Assembly (NCBI GenBank): GCA_031177985.1
Contig: JAPSJW010000003.1
Coordinates: forward strand, 1-64,000
Length of the DNA: 64,000 nucleotides
Source: Microbacteriaceae bacterium
GTDB lineage: Bacteria > Actinomycetota > Actinomycetes > Actinomycetales > Microbacteriaceae
Direction: 5' to 3'
This document shows, piece by piece, positions 14,970 through 22,990 of the stretch. Each line of letters opens with the position of its first letter. The first letter of the stretch is position 1. A model generated the notes under the pieces. That model was not told the origin of the DNA. It did not search any database and worked only from the letters and a program-made list of their open reading frames with translations. The position numbers and the translations under genes are program-made.

Positions 14970-15896
14970 ATGGACTTCCGGATCTTCACCGAGCCACAGC
15001 AGGGAGCCACCTACGAGGACCAGCTGGCGGTCGCGCAGGCGGCGGAGCGCCTCGGGTTCGATGCGTTCTTCCGCAGCGACCACTACCTGCGGATGGGCGA
15101 CCCCCGCACGCCGAACGCCGGCCCCACCGACTCCTGGACGACGCTCGCGGGGCTTGCTCGCGAGACCAGCCGCATCCGTCTCGGCACGCTCGTCTCCTCG
15201 GTCACGTTCCGGCATCCCGGAGTGCTCGCCATCCAGGTTGCGCAGGTCGACGCGATGTCGGGCGGCAGGGCGGAACTCGGCCTCGGTGCAGGGTGGTTCG
15301 AGGAGGAGCACCGCGCCTACGGCATCCCGTTCCCCGAGAAGCGGTTCGGGCTGCTCGAGGACGGACTCGCGATCGTGACGGGGCTCTGGGCGACGCCCGA
15401 GGGCGAGACCTTCTCCTACGAGGGGAAGCACTACTCCCTCGAGGACTCTCCTGCCCTGCCGAAGCCGGTGCAGAAGCCGATGCCGGTGATCGTGGGGGGC
15501 GGCGGGCCCCGCAAGACGCCTGCGCTCGCTGCCCGCTACGCGACCGAGTACAACGCGGGCTTCCCCCCGATCGACCCGATCCCCGGACGCATCGAGCGGG
15601 TGCGCGCGGCGTGCGAGGAGATCGGCCGCGACCCCTCCACTCTCACGCTGTCACTCGCGGCCACGACCGCGGCAGGCGCGACGGAGGACGAGGTGGCGCG
15701 ACGGGCAGCCGCCATCGGCCGCGAGGTCGACGACCTTCGGCACGGCGGGTTCGCCGGCACACCGACCGAGATCGTCGACCGCATCGGCGCGTTCGCCGAG
15801 CTCGGCATCACGCGCTTCTACTTCCAGATCATGGACCTGCACGACCTGGAGCACCTCGAGCTCCTCGCCGTGGAGGTCGTGCCTCAGTTCAGCTGA
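14970..15896 (+). CDS. LLM-class F420-dependent oxidoreductase
   Basis: A 308-residue TIM-barrel enzyme of the luciferase-like family. The start (DFRIFTEPQQGATYEDQLAVA), FDAFFRSDHYLRMG, IRLGTLVSSVTFRHPGVLA and the GLGAGWFEEEHRAYGIPFP signature mark the F420-using branch common in actinobacteria. It would reduce or oxidise an unknown small molecule. TAGGCT ends 6 nt before the ATG, so the mRNA is probably leaderless. It is divergent from the thiamine transporter operon, and a functional link is not evident. Confidence 0.92.
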   Translation: MDFRIFTEPQQGATYEDQLAVAQAAERLGFDAFFRSDHYLRMGDPRTPNAGPTDSWTTLAGLARETSRIRLGTLVSSVTFRHPGVLAIQVAQVDAMSGGRAELGLGAGWFEEEHRAYGIPFPEKRFGLLEDGLAIVTGLWATPEGETFSYEGKHYSLEDSPALPKPVQKPMPVIVGGGGPRKTPALAARYATEYNAGFPPIDPIPGRIERVRAACEEIGRDPSTLTLSLAATTAAGATEDEVARRAAAIGREVDDLRHGGFAGTPTEIVDRIGAFAELGITRFYFQIMDLHDLEHLELLAVEVVPQFS

Positions 15897-15901
15897 CGCT
15901 T

Positions 15902-15938
15902 GATTGGCGCCGCCTGCACGGACGGGACGGCGGCAATC
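15902..15938 (+). terminator. Hairpin after the LLM oxidoreductase
   Basis: GATT and GCCGCC pair with GGCGGC and AATC around a G-rich loop, just downstream of the stop at 15896. Confidence 0.4.
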
Positions 15939-16017
15939 GCTCAGGCCGATGACCATCACCAGGGCGCCGCGAGGCCGACATGTTAAGGTCGACTCACTCT
16001 TTCGAAAGGACGCCCCG

Positions 16018-16767
16018 GTGCCGCAGTCCCTGCGCTCGACGAGCGCTGCCCGAGCGGCGGTCTTCGCGCCGCTCTCCGGGACCGGGCGCGCCGAGCTCGT
16101 GGAGCAGAGGCTCACCGACGCGATCGTGCTGGGGCTGCTGAGCGAGGGCGAGCGGCTGCCGAGCGAGATGGAGATGGCGAGGCGGTTCGGGGTGGCCACC
16201 GTGACCGCGCGCGAGGCGCTGCTCGCGCTGCGGGCGAAGGGTCTCGTCGAGACCCGGCGCGGACGAGACGGAGGCAGCTTCGTCACGGGGGGCGACGCGC
16301 ACCGCGCCACCCTCCGTGAGCGCGTGCGCCGGCTCTCCCGAGTCGAACTGCGCGATATGGGCATCTACTACGCCGCGATCTCCTCCTCAAGCGCCGAACT
16401 CGCCGCGGACCGCGCCACGTCGGACGACATCGACCACCTGCGCCGGGTGCTCGCAGGCGTCGACCGAACGGATGAGGCCGCGTCTCGCAGAGGCGAGGGC
16501 ACCTTCCGTCTCGAGGTCGCCGCGCTCTCCCAGTCGGCCAGGCTCGTGCGGGAGGAGCTTCGCCTGCAGGCGGAGTTCGCTCCGCTGATCTGGCTGTGCC
16601 TGCGCGAGCAGGAGTACCGAGACCACAGCAGCGCCGCACACACGCGGGTCGTCGACGCGATCGCTGCGTATGACGGCGAGCGCGCCAGGACCGTCACCCG
16701 CGACCACATCGCCGAGGCCATCGAGTGGCTCCTCGACGAGAAGGCGGACCTCGAAGCAGAAGGATGA
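16018..16767 (+). CDS. FadR/GntR-family transcriptional regulator
   Basis: A 249-residue regulator. A winged helix-turn-helix spans about residues 20-90 (LTDAIVLGLLSEGERLPSEMEMARRFGVATVTAREALLALRAKGLVETRRGRDGG). A helical FCD-type ligand domain follows, ending HTRVVDAIAAYDGERARTVTRDHIAEAIEWL. The start is GTG at 16018 with GAAAGGA about 8 nt upstream. It is followed after 3 nt by a Cache-domain protein, so the two form one operon. The ligand and targets are unknown. Confidence 0.92.
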   Translation: MPQSLRSTSAARAAVFAPLSGTGRAELVEQRLTDAIVLGLLSEGERLPSEMEMARRFGVATVTAREALLALRAKGLVETRRGRDGGSFVTGGDAHRATLRERVRRLSRVELRDMGIYYAAISSSSAELAADRATSDDIDHLRRVLAGVDRTDEAASRRGEGTFRLEVAALSQSARLVREELRLQAEFAPLIWLCLREQEYRDHSSAAHTRVVDAIAAYDGERARTVTRDHIAEAIEWLLDEKADLEAEG

Positions 16768-16770
16768 GCC

Positions 16771-17529
16771 GTGCAGCAGACCACCGAGCTCCTCACCTCA
16801 TGCACCACCGCCGTCGACGCAACCTTCGCCGCCGTCTTCGAGCGGATCGCCGAGTGGCAGTCCCACATCGCTCGGCTCGCCGAACTCGAGGACGGCATCG
16901 TGAGCACCTCCTCTCTCGACCTCCTCGTCGAGTCGATCGTCGTGCCGCAGCTCGAGCTCACGGGCGCGCTCGAGATCGGAGCCGGATTCGTCGCATCGCC
17001 GGGGTTCCTCGCCGACGCCGAGTGGCATCTCGCCTGGTGGCTGGGCCACGCGAACACGTTTGGGGCGGGTGGCAGCGCTCCCCGCATCCGTCGACTCGCC
17101 GCGACGGAGGACGTGAGCAGCGAGAGCTTCCGCGACTACACGGCGCTCGAGTGGTGGCGCGTGCCCGCGTCGACGCGGTCGCAGCACATCACGGGCCCCT
17201 ACGTCGACTACCTCTGCACCGACGACTACACCCTGACGCTCACGATGCCGGTCGCGTACGAGGGGACCATGATCGGAGTCGTCGGAGCGGACCTCTACGT
17301 GCGGGAGATCGAGCGCGTGCTGCTGCCGGTCATCCGCAGTCTCGGCGAGCCCGCGACGATCGTCAACGCGACGGGTCGGGTCGTCGTCTCCACCGACGCG
17401 CACCGACCGACGGGGACCCTCGTGAGGGATCTGCCGGCTGTCGCCCTGCGGACGGACGGCGGCGCTGCCTCCGACGGACGACGCGCCTACGCCTGCGGCA
17501 CGTCGAGCCTCGTGCTGCTCGTCGGCTAG
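16771..17529 (+). CDS. Cache (PDC) sensor-domain protein without membrane segment
   Basis: A 252-residue protein. Residues about 110-200 (SFRDYTALEWWRVP, GPYVDYLCTDDYTLTLTMPV, GVVGADLYVREIE) have the pattern of a double-Cache ligand-binding domain as found in chemoreceptors. Here there is no signal peptide, membrane helix or output domain. A helical N-terminal region precedes the Cache fold. It begins 3 nt after the GntR gene, so it may sense the same ligand inside the cell and modulate the regulator. That partnership is an inference from the layout. Confidence 0.78.
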   Translation: MQQTTELLTSCTTAVDATFAAVFERIAEWQSHIARLAELEDGIVSTSSLDLLVESIVVPQLELTGALEIGAGFVASPGFLADAEWHLAWWLGHANTFGAGGSAPRIRRLAATEDVSSESFRDYTALEWWRVPASTRSQHITGPYVDYLCTDDYTLTLTMPVAYEGTMIGVVGADLYVREIERVLLPVIRSLGEPATIVNATGRVVVSTDAHRPTGTLVRDLPAVALRTDGGAASDGRRAYACGTSSLVLLVG

Positions 17530-17709
17530 GTCCGGGCGGGACGGCGACAAGAGAGCGCTCCACCTGCCCACCGGGGTACATTCCCGCACACCGAGTAGCC
17601 GACCGCAGCGGAAATGTCTAGCGGTATCGCGCTTTTTCTCCATCCATCATCATGTCGTTACCCGATCAGTCGGGGGACAAATCGAAGCTCAGCGGGAAGG
17701 GGACGAGCG
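17530..17709. other. Intergenic stretch without gene
   Basis: No coding region is seen. It holds two weak hairpins (AGCG/CGCT before a T5 tract near 17620-17638, and CCCGA-TCAG-TCGGG at 17661-17674) that may terminate the GntR-Cache operon, then the leader of the next small gene. Confidence 0.4.
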
Positions 17710-17910
17710 GTGCTGCTCAGAGAGCCCGACATCGCACTCGTCGATGAGGACGTGTACGCGGTGATGACCGAATCCGCCACCCTCGGCTACGTGCACAAGG
17801 TCGGCAACGTCTACGTCGCGCTCAGCGGCGAGTACCTGCACCACGCGGTCGAGGTCGGGCAGTCGCTCTCCTGGGACCAGGCCGTGCAGATGGTGTTCCG
17901 CGAGGCGTGA
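17710..17910 (+). CDS. Small conserved hypothetical protein (LGYVH family, member B)
   Basis: A 66-residue protein. GGGAAGGGGACGA precedes the GTG at 17710. Residues 24-31 (TLGYVHKV) follow the strand DVYAVMT, and the end carries LSWDQAVQMVF. This matches the layout of the small proteins at 285, 2359 and 51965 in this window. The function is unknown. The single compact domain and lack of membrane segment suggest a small cytosolic binding or regulatory module. Confidence 0.72.
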   Translation: MLLREPDIALVDEDVYAVMTESATLGYVHKVGNVYVALSGEYLHHAVEVGQSLSWDQAVQMVFREA

Positions 17911-17999
17911 CCCGCCAGAACGGGTCCGCCATCGTAGGGGGGCGCGCCGCCGTCGGCAAGCACGCGTGCCCAGCGGATGCCAGTTCCTAGACTCGGACC

Positions 18000-18386
18000 G
18001 TGGAACGACTCTCTCTCGCACGGCTGATGACCCAGTCCATCCAACAGGCGAAGCGACTCGTCGAGCACGAGATCGCGCTGCTCATCAGCGAGACGCTGGG
18101 CAAGATCAAGAAGATCGGCCTCGGCGCGGGCATCATCGGCGGAGCCGTGCTGCTGCTGTTCCTCGTCGTCGCGACGGTGCTCACCTCGATCGTGCTCGCG
18201 CTGTCCCTCCTGATGCCCGGCTGGCTCGCCGCCCTCATCGTCGCGGTGCCCCTAGCGGTCGTCGTCGTGCTGCTCGGCGTGCGCGGCTACAAGGGCATCA
18301 AGAGCGCGCTGCCCCTCGTTCCCGAACTGGCCCTCTCGAGCGCACGTGCCGACGTCACGGCCGTCCGCGGGAAGCTGAAGCGATGA
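18000..18386 (+). CDS. Phage-holin-family (Holin_X-like) membrane protein
   Basis: A 128-residue protein with an amphipathic N-terminus (residues 1-38), two membrane helices (about 43-65 and 72-95) and a basic tail. It belongs to the actinobacterial 'phage holin family' often found before a DUF3618 protein. Despite the name there is no prophage here, and the chromosomal members are probably envelope proteins. The GTG start has TAGACT 6 nt before it, a leaderless layout. Its stop overlaps the next ATG (ATGA), and the BrkB gene follows. Confidence 0.85.
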   Translation: MERLSLARLMTQSIQQAKRLVEHEIALLISETLGKIKKIGLGAGIIGGAVLLLFLVVATVLTSIVLALSLLMPGWLAALIVAVPLAVVVVLLGVRGYKGIKSALPLVPELALSSARADVTAVRGKLKR

Positions 18387-18625
18387 GCTCCGACCACCCT
18401 CCTCTGCCGCCGAAGCCCGACGCGAAGGTGCGCCGGCTCGACGCGGATATCACCCGGGCCGAGCTCGTCGAGTCGCTCGAGCAGATCAAGCGACGCCTGC
18501 CCGAGACGCTGCGCACCGCACGCACGGTCGCGATCGGCCTCGGCACCGGGCTCGCGATCATCGTGCTGGCGAGGCTCGTGGCACCGACGAATAAGGACGT
18601 CACGAAGAAGGTGCGCCGTGGCTGA
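18383..18625 (+). CDS. DUF3618 family protein
   Basis: An 80-residue protein. The DUF3618 signature is DADITRAELVESLEQIKRRLPETLRTAR at about residues 20-47. One membrane helix follows (VAIGLGTGLAIIVLARLVA), with a basic C-terminus. It overlaps the holin-like gene (4 nt) and the BrkB gene (8 nt), so the three are translated together. The recurrent holin/DUF3618 pairing in actinobacteria suggests a shared envelope role that has not been defined. Confidence 0.88.
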   Translation: MSSDHPPLPPKPDAKVRRLDADITRAELVESLEQIKRRLPETLRTARTVAIGLGTGLAIIVLARLVAPTNKDVTKKVRRG

Positions 18626-19700
18626 GCCCGACCGCCAGCTCGTGGACGACCGCGCTCCCGCTCCGGACGACCCGCGCAAGCCGCAGGGCCCGACCGAGGT
18701 GCACAAGCGCTCCTGGAGCTACACCCTGCGACGCACCTTCGCGGAGTTCACGTCGGATCAGTGCACCGACATCGCCGCATCGCTGACCTACTTTGCCGTG
18801 CTCGCCGTCTTCCCGGGGATCGTGGCTCTCGTGTCGCTCCTGGCGCTCATCGGACAGGGTGAGGGCACGCTCGAGACGCTGGTCGAGCTGATCCGATCGT
18901 TCGCTCCCACTGATGCGGCCAAGACCATCGAGGCGGTGCTCGACACGCTGACCCAAGCACCCGCCGCCGGGATCGGTCTTGTCGCGGGTCTCATCGGCGC
19001 CCTCTTCTCGGCGTCGGGGTATGTCGGCGCCTTCATGCGTGCCTCGAACCGCATCTACGAGGTCCCCGAGGGACGCACCATCATCCAGCAGCGTCTGACG
19101 CAGCTCGGAGTGACGATCACGACCCTCGTCCTCATCGTCATCGTGGGTGTGCTGCTCACGATCTCGGGGCCGGTCACCGAGGCGCTCGGCCAGGTGCTCG
19201 GCCTGGGCGAGACCTTCGTCGTCATCTGGTCGATCGCCCGGTGGCCGGTGCTGGCTCTCGCGGTCGTGCTCATGATCGCGGTGCTGTACCACTTCGCACC
19301 GAACGTGAAGCAGCCCCGATTCCGCTGGACGAGTCTGGGTGCGATGCTGGCGGTCCTGACGCTCGTCCTCACCTCGGTGGGCTTCGGGTTCTACGTCGTC
19401 AACTTCGGGAACTACGACCGGGTTTACGGCTCCCTCGGTGGGATCATCGTCTTCCTGCTCTGGCTGTGGATCTCGAACCTCGCCCTGCTCTTCGGCGCCG
19501 AGCTCGATGCGGAGCTGGAGCGGTCGCGCCAGCTGCAGGCCGGCATCGAGGCGGAGGAGACGCTCCAGCTGCCGCTCCGCAACTCCGCGGGTGCCAACGC
19601 GAAGCTCTCGAAGGAGGCCGCTCTCGAGCTCGAGGGCCACGCCATCCGCAAGGGCGTGCACCGCGTCGTCATCAAGAACGGCAAGCAGAAGGTCAAGTAA
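18618..19700 (+). CDS. YihY/BrkB family inner-membrane protein
   Basis: A 360-residue integral membrane protein with six helices between about residues 60 and 300. The family hallmark is near CTDIAASLTYFAVLAVFPGIVALVSLLAL, followed by GYVGAFMRASNRIYEV and YGSLGGIIVFLLWLWISNLALLFGAELDAE. YihY/BrkB proteins are often misnamed ribonuclease BN; their function is unclear. The GTG start lies 8 nt inside the DUF3618 gene. The cytoplasmic tail is long and charged. A hairpin follows at 19701. Confidence 0.94.
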   Translation: MAEPDRQLVDDRAPAPDDPRKPQGPTEVHKRSWSYTLRRTFAEFTSDQCTDIAASLTYFAVLAVFPGIVALVSLLALIGQGEGTLETLVELIRSFAPTDAAKTIEAVLDTLTQAPAAGIGLVAGLIGALFSASGYVGAFMRASNRIYEVPEGRTIIQQRLTQLGVTITTLVLIVIVGVLLTISGPVTEALGQVLGLGETFVVIWSIARWPVLALAVVLMIAVLYHFAPNVKQPRFRWTSLGAMLAVLTLVLTSVGFGFYVVNFGNYDRVYGSLGGIIVFLLWLWISNLALLFGAELDAELERSRQLQAGIEAEETLQLPLRNSAGANAKLSKEAALELEGHAIRKGVHRVVIKNGKQKVK

Positions 19701-19726
19701 GGCCCCGCCCGACGCGGGCCGGGCCC
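19701..19726 (+). terminator. Hairpin terminator after the BrkB gene
   Basis: GGCCC and GCCCG pair with CGGGC and GGGCC around an ACG loop, directly after the TAA stop; CTT follows. It can also serve the convergent gene ending at 19744. Confidence 0.65.
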
Positions 19727-19743
19727 TTCACGGATGCGGCGGG

Positions 19744-20364
19744 TCAGAACCCGCCGAAGTCACCGCCACCGAAGTCGCCGCCGAATCCGCCGAAGTCTCC
19801 CCCGCCGAACCCGCCGCCGAAGTCTCCGCCACCGAAGTCGCCTCCGGCATCCGCTCCTCCGGCATCCGCACCCGACGCGTCGGCACCGGAGTCGGCACCT
19901 GCGTCCGCGCCCGCGTCACCCTCGCCGCCTGCGTCGCCCTCGCCCCCCGAGGCGTCCTGGCCGCCGTCCATCGGCGGCAGGAAGGCGCTCACGAGGGCCG
20001 AAGCGACGACGTAGCCCGCCACCGTGCCGAGCAGAGAGGCGCCGAGCATCGAGCCGAAGCCCGGGCCGTTGTAGCCGCCCTGCCCGCCCTGGCCGCCGCG
20101 GTTGCCGAACGTCCGCTCGAGCATCCCCGGCTGGCGCAGCTCGGAGCGGGTCGCGGACTGAGCGAGCGTCGCGGGGTCGTCCGACCGCGGCGCCTCGCCC
20201 GACGGCGCCTCCTGGCTGAGCTGCTGGAACACCTCACGCCGCTGCTCGGGCGTCAGCTTCTCGAAGGCCTCCTGGTGCACCTGCTCGATCGTCTCGGGCG
20301 GTGCCGTGCGCAGAAGATAGCGGTACCGCTCGATCGCGATCTCGTCTTGGGAACGCTCAGCCAT
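19744..20364 (-). CDS. Gly/Asp-Phe repeat protein with one membrane segment
   Basis: A 206-residue protein. Residues about 1-85 are a charged helical domain (ERYRYLLRTAPPETIEQVHQEAFEKLTPEQRREVF). A Gly-rich linker and one hydrophobic segment (about 104-130, SLLGTVAGYVVASALVSAFL) follow. The tail begins with Ala-Asp-Gly repeats and ends in at least six GGDFGG-type repeats. GAGGAGG precedes the ATG. The N-terminal domain looks conserved among actinobacterial hypothetical proteins, while the tail is low complexity. The role is unknown. Confidence 0.8.
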   Translation of the reverse strand: MAERSQDEIAIERYRYLLRTAPPETIEQVHQEAFEKLTPEQRREVFQQLSQEAPSGEAPRSDDPATLAQSATRSELRQPGMLERTFGNRGGQGGQGGYNGPGFGSMLGASLLGTVAGYVVASALVSAFLPPMDGGQDASGGEGDAGGEGDAGADAGADSGADASGADAGGADAGGDFGGGDFGGGFGGGDFGGFGGDFGGGDFGGF

Positions 20365-20410
20365 TCCGGCCTCCTCTAGGTCGTCTGAGGACGAGGCTAG
20401 GGACGCCGGC

Positions 20411-21067
20411 TCAGTCCTGGCTGGGAGACCGCTGCGCCCGGCGGCGGCGCAGGATGGCGCGCACCACCAACCAGATCAGCACGCCGGCGATCGCGGCGTA
20501 GACGACGTAGTCGAGCACCCCCGCGTACCGGTCGACGAGCTCGTACTGGGTGCCGAGGGCGAAGCCGCCGCCCACGAGAAGTCCGTTCCAGAGCAGTGTG
20601 CCGGCGAGCGTGAAGACGGTGAACGACCAGAAGTGCATGCGCGCCGCTCCGGCCGGCAGCGAGATCAGGCTGCGGACACCCGGGATCAGTCGCCCGAAGA
20701 ACACCGCACCGCGACCGTGACGGTGGAACCAGCCCGCCGCCTTCTCGAAGTCCTCCCGGTCGACGAGCGGCAGTTTCGACAGCAGGCGGATGGACCGCTC
20801 CTCGCCCAGGCTGCGGCCGAGCCAGTAGAGCAGCACCCCCCCGAGGTAACCGCCCAGCGTCGCGGTGACGAGCACGAGCCAGATGTTCATGTCGCCGCGG
20901 TTCGCCAGGAACCCGGCCAGGGGCAGGATCACCTCGCTGGGGATCGGCGGGAAGACGGTCTCGATCAGGGTGAGCAGGGCCACCCCGAACTCGCCGAGCA
21001 TGTTGATGATCCGTGCGGCGATGCCGACGAGTCCGTCCAGGTCTTCTACCGACTGCAGCTTGAGCAC
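20411..21067 (-). CDS. DedA family membrane protein
   Basis: A 218-residue DedA/SNARE-associated protein. It has the PPIPSEVILPLAGFLA re-entrant segment, the GRSLGEERSIRLL loop and the FFGRLIPGVRSLISLPAGAARM motif with conserved Gly-Arg-x-x-Pro-x-x-Arg. DedA proteins are membrane proteins linked to lipid-carrier (undecaprenyl phosphate) recycling and membrane potential. The start is GTG at 21067. It is followed by the Gly-repeat gene on the same strand, 46 nt away. Confidence 0.95.
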   Translation of the reverse strand: MLKLQSVEDLDGLVGIAARIINMLGEFGVALLTLIETVFPPIPSEVILPLAGFLANRGDMNIWLVLVTATLGGYLGGVLLYWLGRSLGEERSIRLLSKLPLVDREDFEKAAGWFHRHGRGAVFFGRLIPGVRSLISLPAGAARMHFWSFTVFTLAGTLLWNGLLVGGGFALGTQYELVDRYAGVLDYVVYAAIAGVLIWLVVRAILRRRRAQRSPSQD

Positions 21068-21080
21068 GCCTTCGACAGTA

Positions 21081-21752
21081 CTAACCCTGAGCGTGCTCGC
21101 TGAGCCAGATCACGGGATCCACGGCGTCCGTGCCGCCGAGGAGGATGCCGAAGTGCAGGTGCGGTCCGGTGCTCTCACCCGTGCTGCCGACGGCCCCGAC
21201 GATGTCTCCGACATTGACCTCGTCGCCGACGGCGACCGCCAGGGAGCCGAGCTCGAGGTGCCCGTAGACGCTGCTCACGAGCTGCCCGTCGATGACGTGG
21301 TCGACGATCGCGTAGACCCCGAGCTCACCCGACGGGTTGCCGACCTCGCGCACGACACCGTCGGCCACCGCGGCGACCGGGGTTCCGGCGCCCGGCGTCC
21401 AGTCGACCCCGCTGTGATCCGAGGAGCACGTGGAGCAGGGCGGCACGCGGTACCCGAAGTCGCTGCTCACCGTCGTGCCGAGCGGGAGCGGCCACCGCAC
21501 GAGCGCGTACTCGCTCACTGCGTAGCCGTCGCGGGCGAAGGTCTGCGGGGCGGCATCCGCGGCGACGAACGCGGCCGCGGGGGCGGATGCCGTCGGCTGC
21601 ACCGCCTGCTCGGGCCCCGACGTCGCGACGGCGGCGAGCGCGGGCAGGCCCGCCAGAAGGCAGATGCCGCCGGCCGCGGCGAAGGTTCGGGTTCGGGCAC
21701 TCATCCGGAGGAAGAGGGCAGGCGTGATGGAGGAAGGGGAGGTTCGGGGCAT
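21081..21752 (-). CDS. Secreted M23 (LytM-type) peptidase
   Basis: A 223-residue exported protein. A basic start and hydrophobic signal segment (FAAAGGICLLAGLPALAAVA) are followed by a linker and a C-terminal M23 domain. Zinc ligands are visible in SSDHSGVDW (His and Asp) and GPHLHFG (His). The GYRVPPCSTCSSDH stretch carries two cysteines next to the active site. It should cleave peptidoglycan cross-links or act as an amidase activator. The start at 21752 is preferred over the ATG at 21704, though either keeps a signal peptide. Confidence 0.9.
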   Translation of the reverse strand: MPRTSPSSITPALFLRMSARTRTFAAAGGICLLAGLPALAAVATSGPEQAVQPTASAPAAAFVAADAAPQTFARDGYAVSEYALVRWPLPLGTTVSSDFGYRVPPCSTCSSDHSGVDWTPGAGTPVAAVADGVVREVGNPSGELGVYAIVDHVIDGQLVSSVYGHLELGSLAVAVGDEVNVGDIVGAVGSTGESTGPHLHFGILLGGTDAVDPVIWLSEHAQG

Positions 21753-21973
21753 GGAGCACTTTCGGGGGAAGCGGACGCACGGGGACGGTCGCGCCGAGGG
21801 GAGGGCGCGGAAGCACGTCGTCGAGCGGAGCGGCACGGGGGCTGTGCCTGGGACTCCCAGCCGTGACGCTTAGCGCCAGCGAGGCCGGAGAGCTCGGATT
21901 CGACTAACTAGGGTGAACGAAGAGTCTCCGTAAACCCTGTGAATGGGTGTCCCGTCAACTAATTGGGGGTCGC
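21753..21973. other. Divergent intergenic region, M23 peptidase / corA
   Basis: No gene is seen. A perfect CTGGGA-C-TCCCAG palindrome lies at 21848-21860, and GCAC-AGCCCCC-GTGC can fold just beside it on the minus strand, so the long M23 leader (about 150 nt) may be structured. I could not match it with confidence to a c-di-AMP (ydaO) riboswitch, which often precedes wall hydrolases in actinobacteria. Confidence 0.35.
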
Positions 21974-22990
21974 ATGCCGATCGTCGACAATGCCGTCTAC
22001 GTCGCGGGCAGGCGCACCGAGGCGCCCGAGAGCCTCGACCAGACCTTCGAGGTGATGCGCGAGCGCAAGGGTCTCGCCTGGATCGGCATGTATCGCCCGA
22101 CGCCCGACGAGATCCGGCAGGTGAGCGACGAGTTCGACCTGCACCACCTGGCCGTCGACGACGCCCTGTCGGGCCATCAGCGGCCGAAGCTCGAGCGCTA
22201 CGGCGACGTGCTCTTCGTCGTGCTCCGGCCAGCGCGCTACCTGTCGGTCGCCGAGGAGGTGGAGTTCGGGGAGGTGCACCTCTTCATCGGACCGGACTTC
22301 GCCGTGACCATCCGGCATGCCGAATCGCCCGACCTCGGTCGCGTGCGCAAGCGGCTCGAAGAGAACCCCGAGCTCCTCGCTCTCGGGCCGCAGGCGATCC
22401 TCTACGCGGTGCTCGACCAGGTGGTCGACGAGTACCTCCCGGTCGCGGTCGGACTGCAGGACGACATCGACGAGATCGAGGACCAGCTCTTCGACCAGGA
22501 CCCGGGCGTCTCCAAGCGCATCTACGCGCTTTCTCGGGAGGTCATCGCGCTGCAGCGCGCGACGCAGCCGCTCGTCGACGTCCTCGCCGACCTCACCGCC
22601 GGATTCGAGAAGTACAACGTCGACGTCGAGCTGCAGCGCGACCTGCGAGACGTGCAGGACCACGTCATCCGTCTGGTCGAGAAGATCGACAGCTACCGCG
22701 CCCTGCTGCAGAACGCGCTCACCGTGCACTCCACGCTCGTCACGCTGCGTCAGAACGACGAGATGCGCAACCTCAGCGAGACGAGCCTCGAGCAGGGCAA
22801 CCAGGTCAAGCGCATCTCGTCGTGGGCCGCCATCCTGTTCGCGCCGTCGCTCGTCGCAGGCGTCTACGGCATGAACTTCGACCACATGCCCGAGCTGCAC
22901 TGGCTGTTCGGCTACCCGTTCGCGCTCCTGCTGATGGTCGCCGGAGCCGGAGTGCTCTACGGCTTCTTCAAGCGCCGCGGATGGCTGTAG
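21974..22990 (+). CDS. corA: CorA-family magnesium/cobalt transporter
   Basis: A 338-residue transporter. The long cytoplasmic domain is followed by two C-terminal membrane helices. The first ends in the signature YGMNF (VAGVYGMNFDHMPEL), the second is FALLLMVAGAGVLYGFF, and a basic tail follows. CorA pentamers admit Mg2+ (also Co2+ or Ni2+). GGGGGT precedes the ATG at 21974; the earlier in-frame start at 21947 would cover this site. It is not grouped with other genes. Confidence 0.96.
   Translation: MPIVDNAVYVAGRRTEAPESLDQTFEVMRERKGLAWIGMYRPTPDEIRQVSDEFDLHHLAVDDALSGHQRPKLERYGDVLFVVLRPARYLSVAEEVEFGEVHLFIGPDFAVTIRHAESPDLGRVRKRLEENPELLALGPQAILYAVLDQVVDEYLPVAVGLQDDIDEIEDQLFDQDPGVSKRIYALSREVIALQRATQPLVDVLADLTAGFEKYNVDVELQRDLRDVQDHVIRLVEKIDSYRALLQNALTVHSTLVTLRQNDEMRNLSETSLEQGNQVKRISSWAAILFAPSLVAGVYGMNFDHMPELHWLFGYPFALLLMVAGAGVLYGFFKRRGWL

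Noticed and set aside
18000-18386. Phage holin gene as sign of a prophage
   Set aside because: The gene is in a conserved holin-like/DUF3618/BrkB operon with no phage structural, lysis or integrase genes nearby. The family name does not imply a phage origin here.
19744-19960. Repetitive DNA near 19750-19960 as a non-coding satellite
   Set aside because: The repeat is in frame and encodes the Gly/Asp/Phe tail of a gene with a good ribosome binding site.
21753-21900. c-di-AMP (ydaO) riboswitch before the M23 peptidase
   Set aside because: Context would fit, and palindromes exist, but I could not match the conserved cores of the aptamer. A covariance-model search with a clear hit would reverse this.
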